From an uncultured Oscillochloris sp. (GTDB lineage: Bacteria; Chloroflexota; Chloroflexia; Chloroflexales; Chloroflexaceae): a stretch of DNA of 5,200 nt. Location of the stretch: NCBI GenBank assembly GCA_903877345.1, contig CAIRDL010000102.1, positions 1 through 5,200 of the forward strand, given 5' to 3'. Positions 5,049 through 5,200 of the stretch are shown here, in pieces (within the stretch, counting starts at the first letter, position 1; each line of letters opens with the position of its first letter). The translations under genes were made by a program, and so were the position numbers. Under the pieces are notes generated by a model that saw only the letters and a program-made list of their open reading frames with translations, did not search any database and was not told where the DNA came from.

Positions 5049-5055
5049 GTATAAT
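5023..5055 (+). promoter_or_regulatory. Candidate housekeeping promoter for the gene at 5090
   Basis: A perfect TATAAT lies at 5050-5055. The best -35 is TTTACA at 5023-5028, but the spacer is 21 bases, longer than the optimal 17, as seen in some activator-dependent or MerR-type promoters. No TGn extension is present. Transcription would start near 5062, about 28 bases before the ATG. Confidence 0.5.
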
Positions 5056-5089
5056 GCACTCGCCCCCGATGCGGTTCTGAAGGCCCAGG

Positions 5090-5200
5090 ATGACCATGAT
5101 TACCCAAGTTGAAGCGGCGACCGTCGCTACGATTCTTGAGACGCTGCGGGCGGAGTTACGAGCGCAACGCACCACTTCGCCCGAAACGGGGACGGCGCTG
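5090..5200 (+). CDS. Unrecognised protein, N-terminal fragment (3' end outside window)
   Basis: An open frame starts at ATG 5090 and runs off the window, giving 37 residues. GAAGG at 5079-5083 is 6 bases upstream. A second in-frame ATG at 5096, with AGGA 5 bases before it, is also possible. The fragment has a likely amphipathic helix (QVEAATVATILETLRAELRA) followed by a Thr/Ser-rich stretch, with no signal peptide. It is too short to assign to a family. The upstream TATAAT box and ribosome binding site support it as a real gene. Confidence 0.6.
   Translation, partial: MTMITQVEAATVATILETLRAELRAQRTTSPETGTAL

Noticed and set aside
5090..5108. ATGACCATGATTAC matches the start of lacZ alpha, raising the idea of cloning-vector contamination
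   Set aside because: The match is only 14 exact bases. The upstream flank differs from lacZ vectors, and the frame continues into an unrelated protein with local codon usage, so coincidence is the simpler explanation.

Overview
The window looks like part of a high-GC chromosome from a filamentous phototrophic Chloroflexota (Chloroflexales-like). This rests on a V4R-domain protein of the kind common in that group, a MurT-type ligase, an Ala/Pro/Thr-rich lipoprotein and the G/C-rich third codon positions. The taxonomic call is inference from gene content, not from a marker gene. All convincing genes are on the + strand. Coding density is high and no gap between genes exceeds about 200 bases. 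There is no tRNA, rRNA, CRISPR array, transposase or prophage gene.

Layout: (1) 2-340, the C-terminal end of a MurT-like lipid II amidation ligase, cut by the window edge. (2) 341-542, a gap holding a nested REP-like inverted repeat, a tract of 7-base repeat units and possible ECF-type promoter motifs. (3) 543-1988, a lipoprotein with a long low-complexity tether, a beta-sandwich-like domain and a C-terminal von Willebrand factor A (vWA) domain with an intact MIDAS. (4) 2039-2554, a MoaB/MogA-family molybdopterin protein 50 bases downstream. (5) 2555-2741, a gap with an extended -10 candidate and a second copy of the 7-base-unit tract. (6) 2742-3377, a cysteine-containing V4R-domain protein. 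(7) 3378-3416, a third heptad-phased tract with an 11-bp inverted repeat. (8) 3417-3626, yidD. (9) 3801-4478, an ECF sigma factor starting at a GTG with a strong ribosome binding site. (10) 4483-4947, a two-helix membrane protein tightly coupled to the sigma factor and the best candidate for its anti-sigma. (11) 4948-5089, a very long hairpin whose 3' arm can also pair with a third copy of its sequence beside a perfect TATAAT box. (12) 5090 to the end, the start of an unrecognised gene.

Most genes are housekeeping or envelope-related: peptidoglycan amidation, membrane protein insertion, a surface lipoprotein and an envelope-type sigma/regulator pair. The least explained material is between the genes. 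Three tracts share a 7-base period, and two of them are clear copies of one repeat (32 of 36 bases identical). Both copies place a TGAAAC 16 bases before a GTCT, which resembles ECF promoter geometry, in a window that also encodes an ECF sigma factor. The sigma partner lacks the usual zinc anti-sigma signature. These are the leads worth testing; no wholly new multi-gene system is evident.
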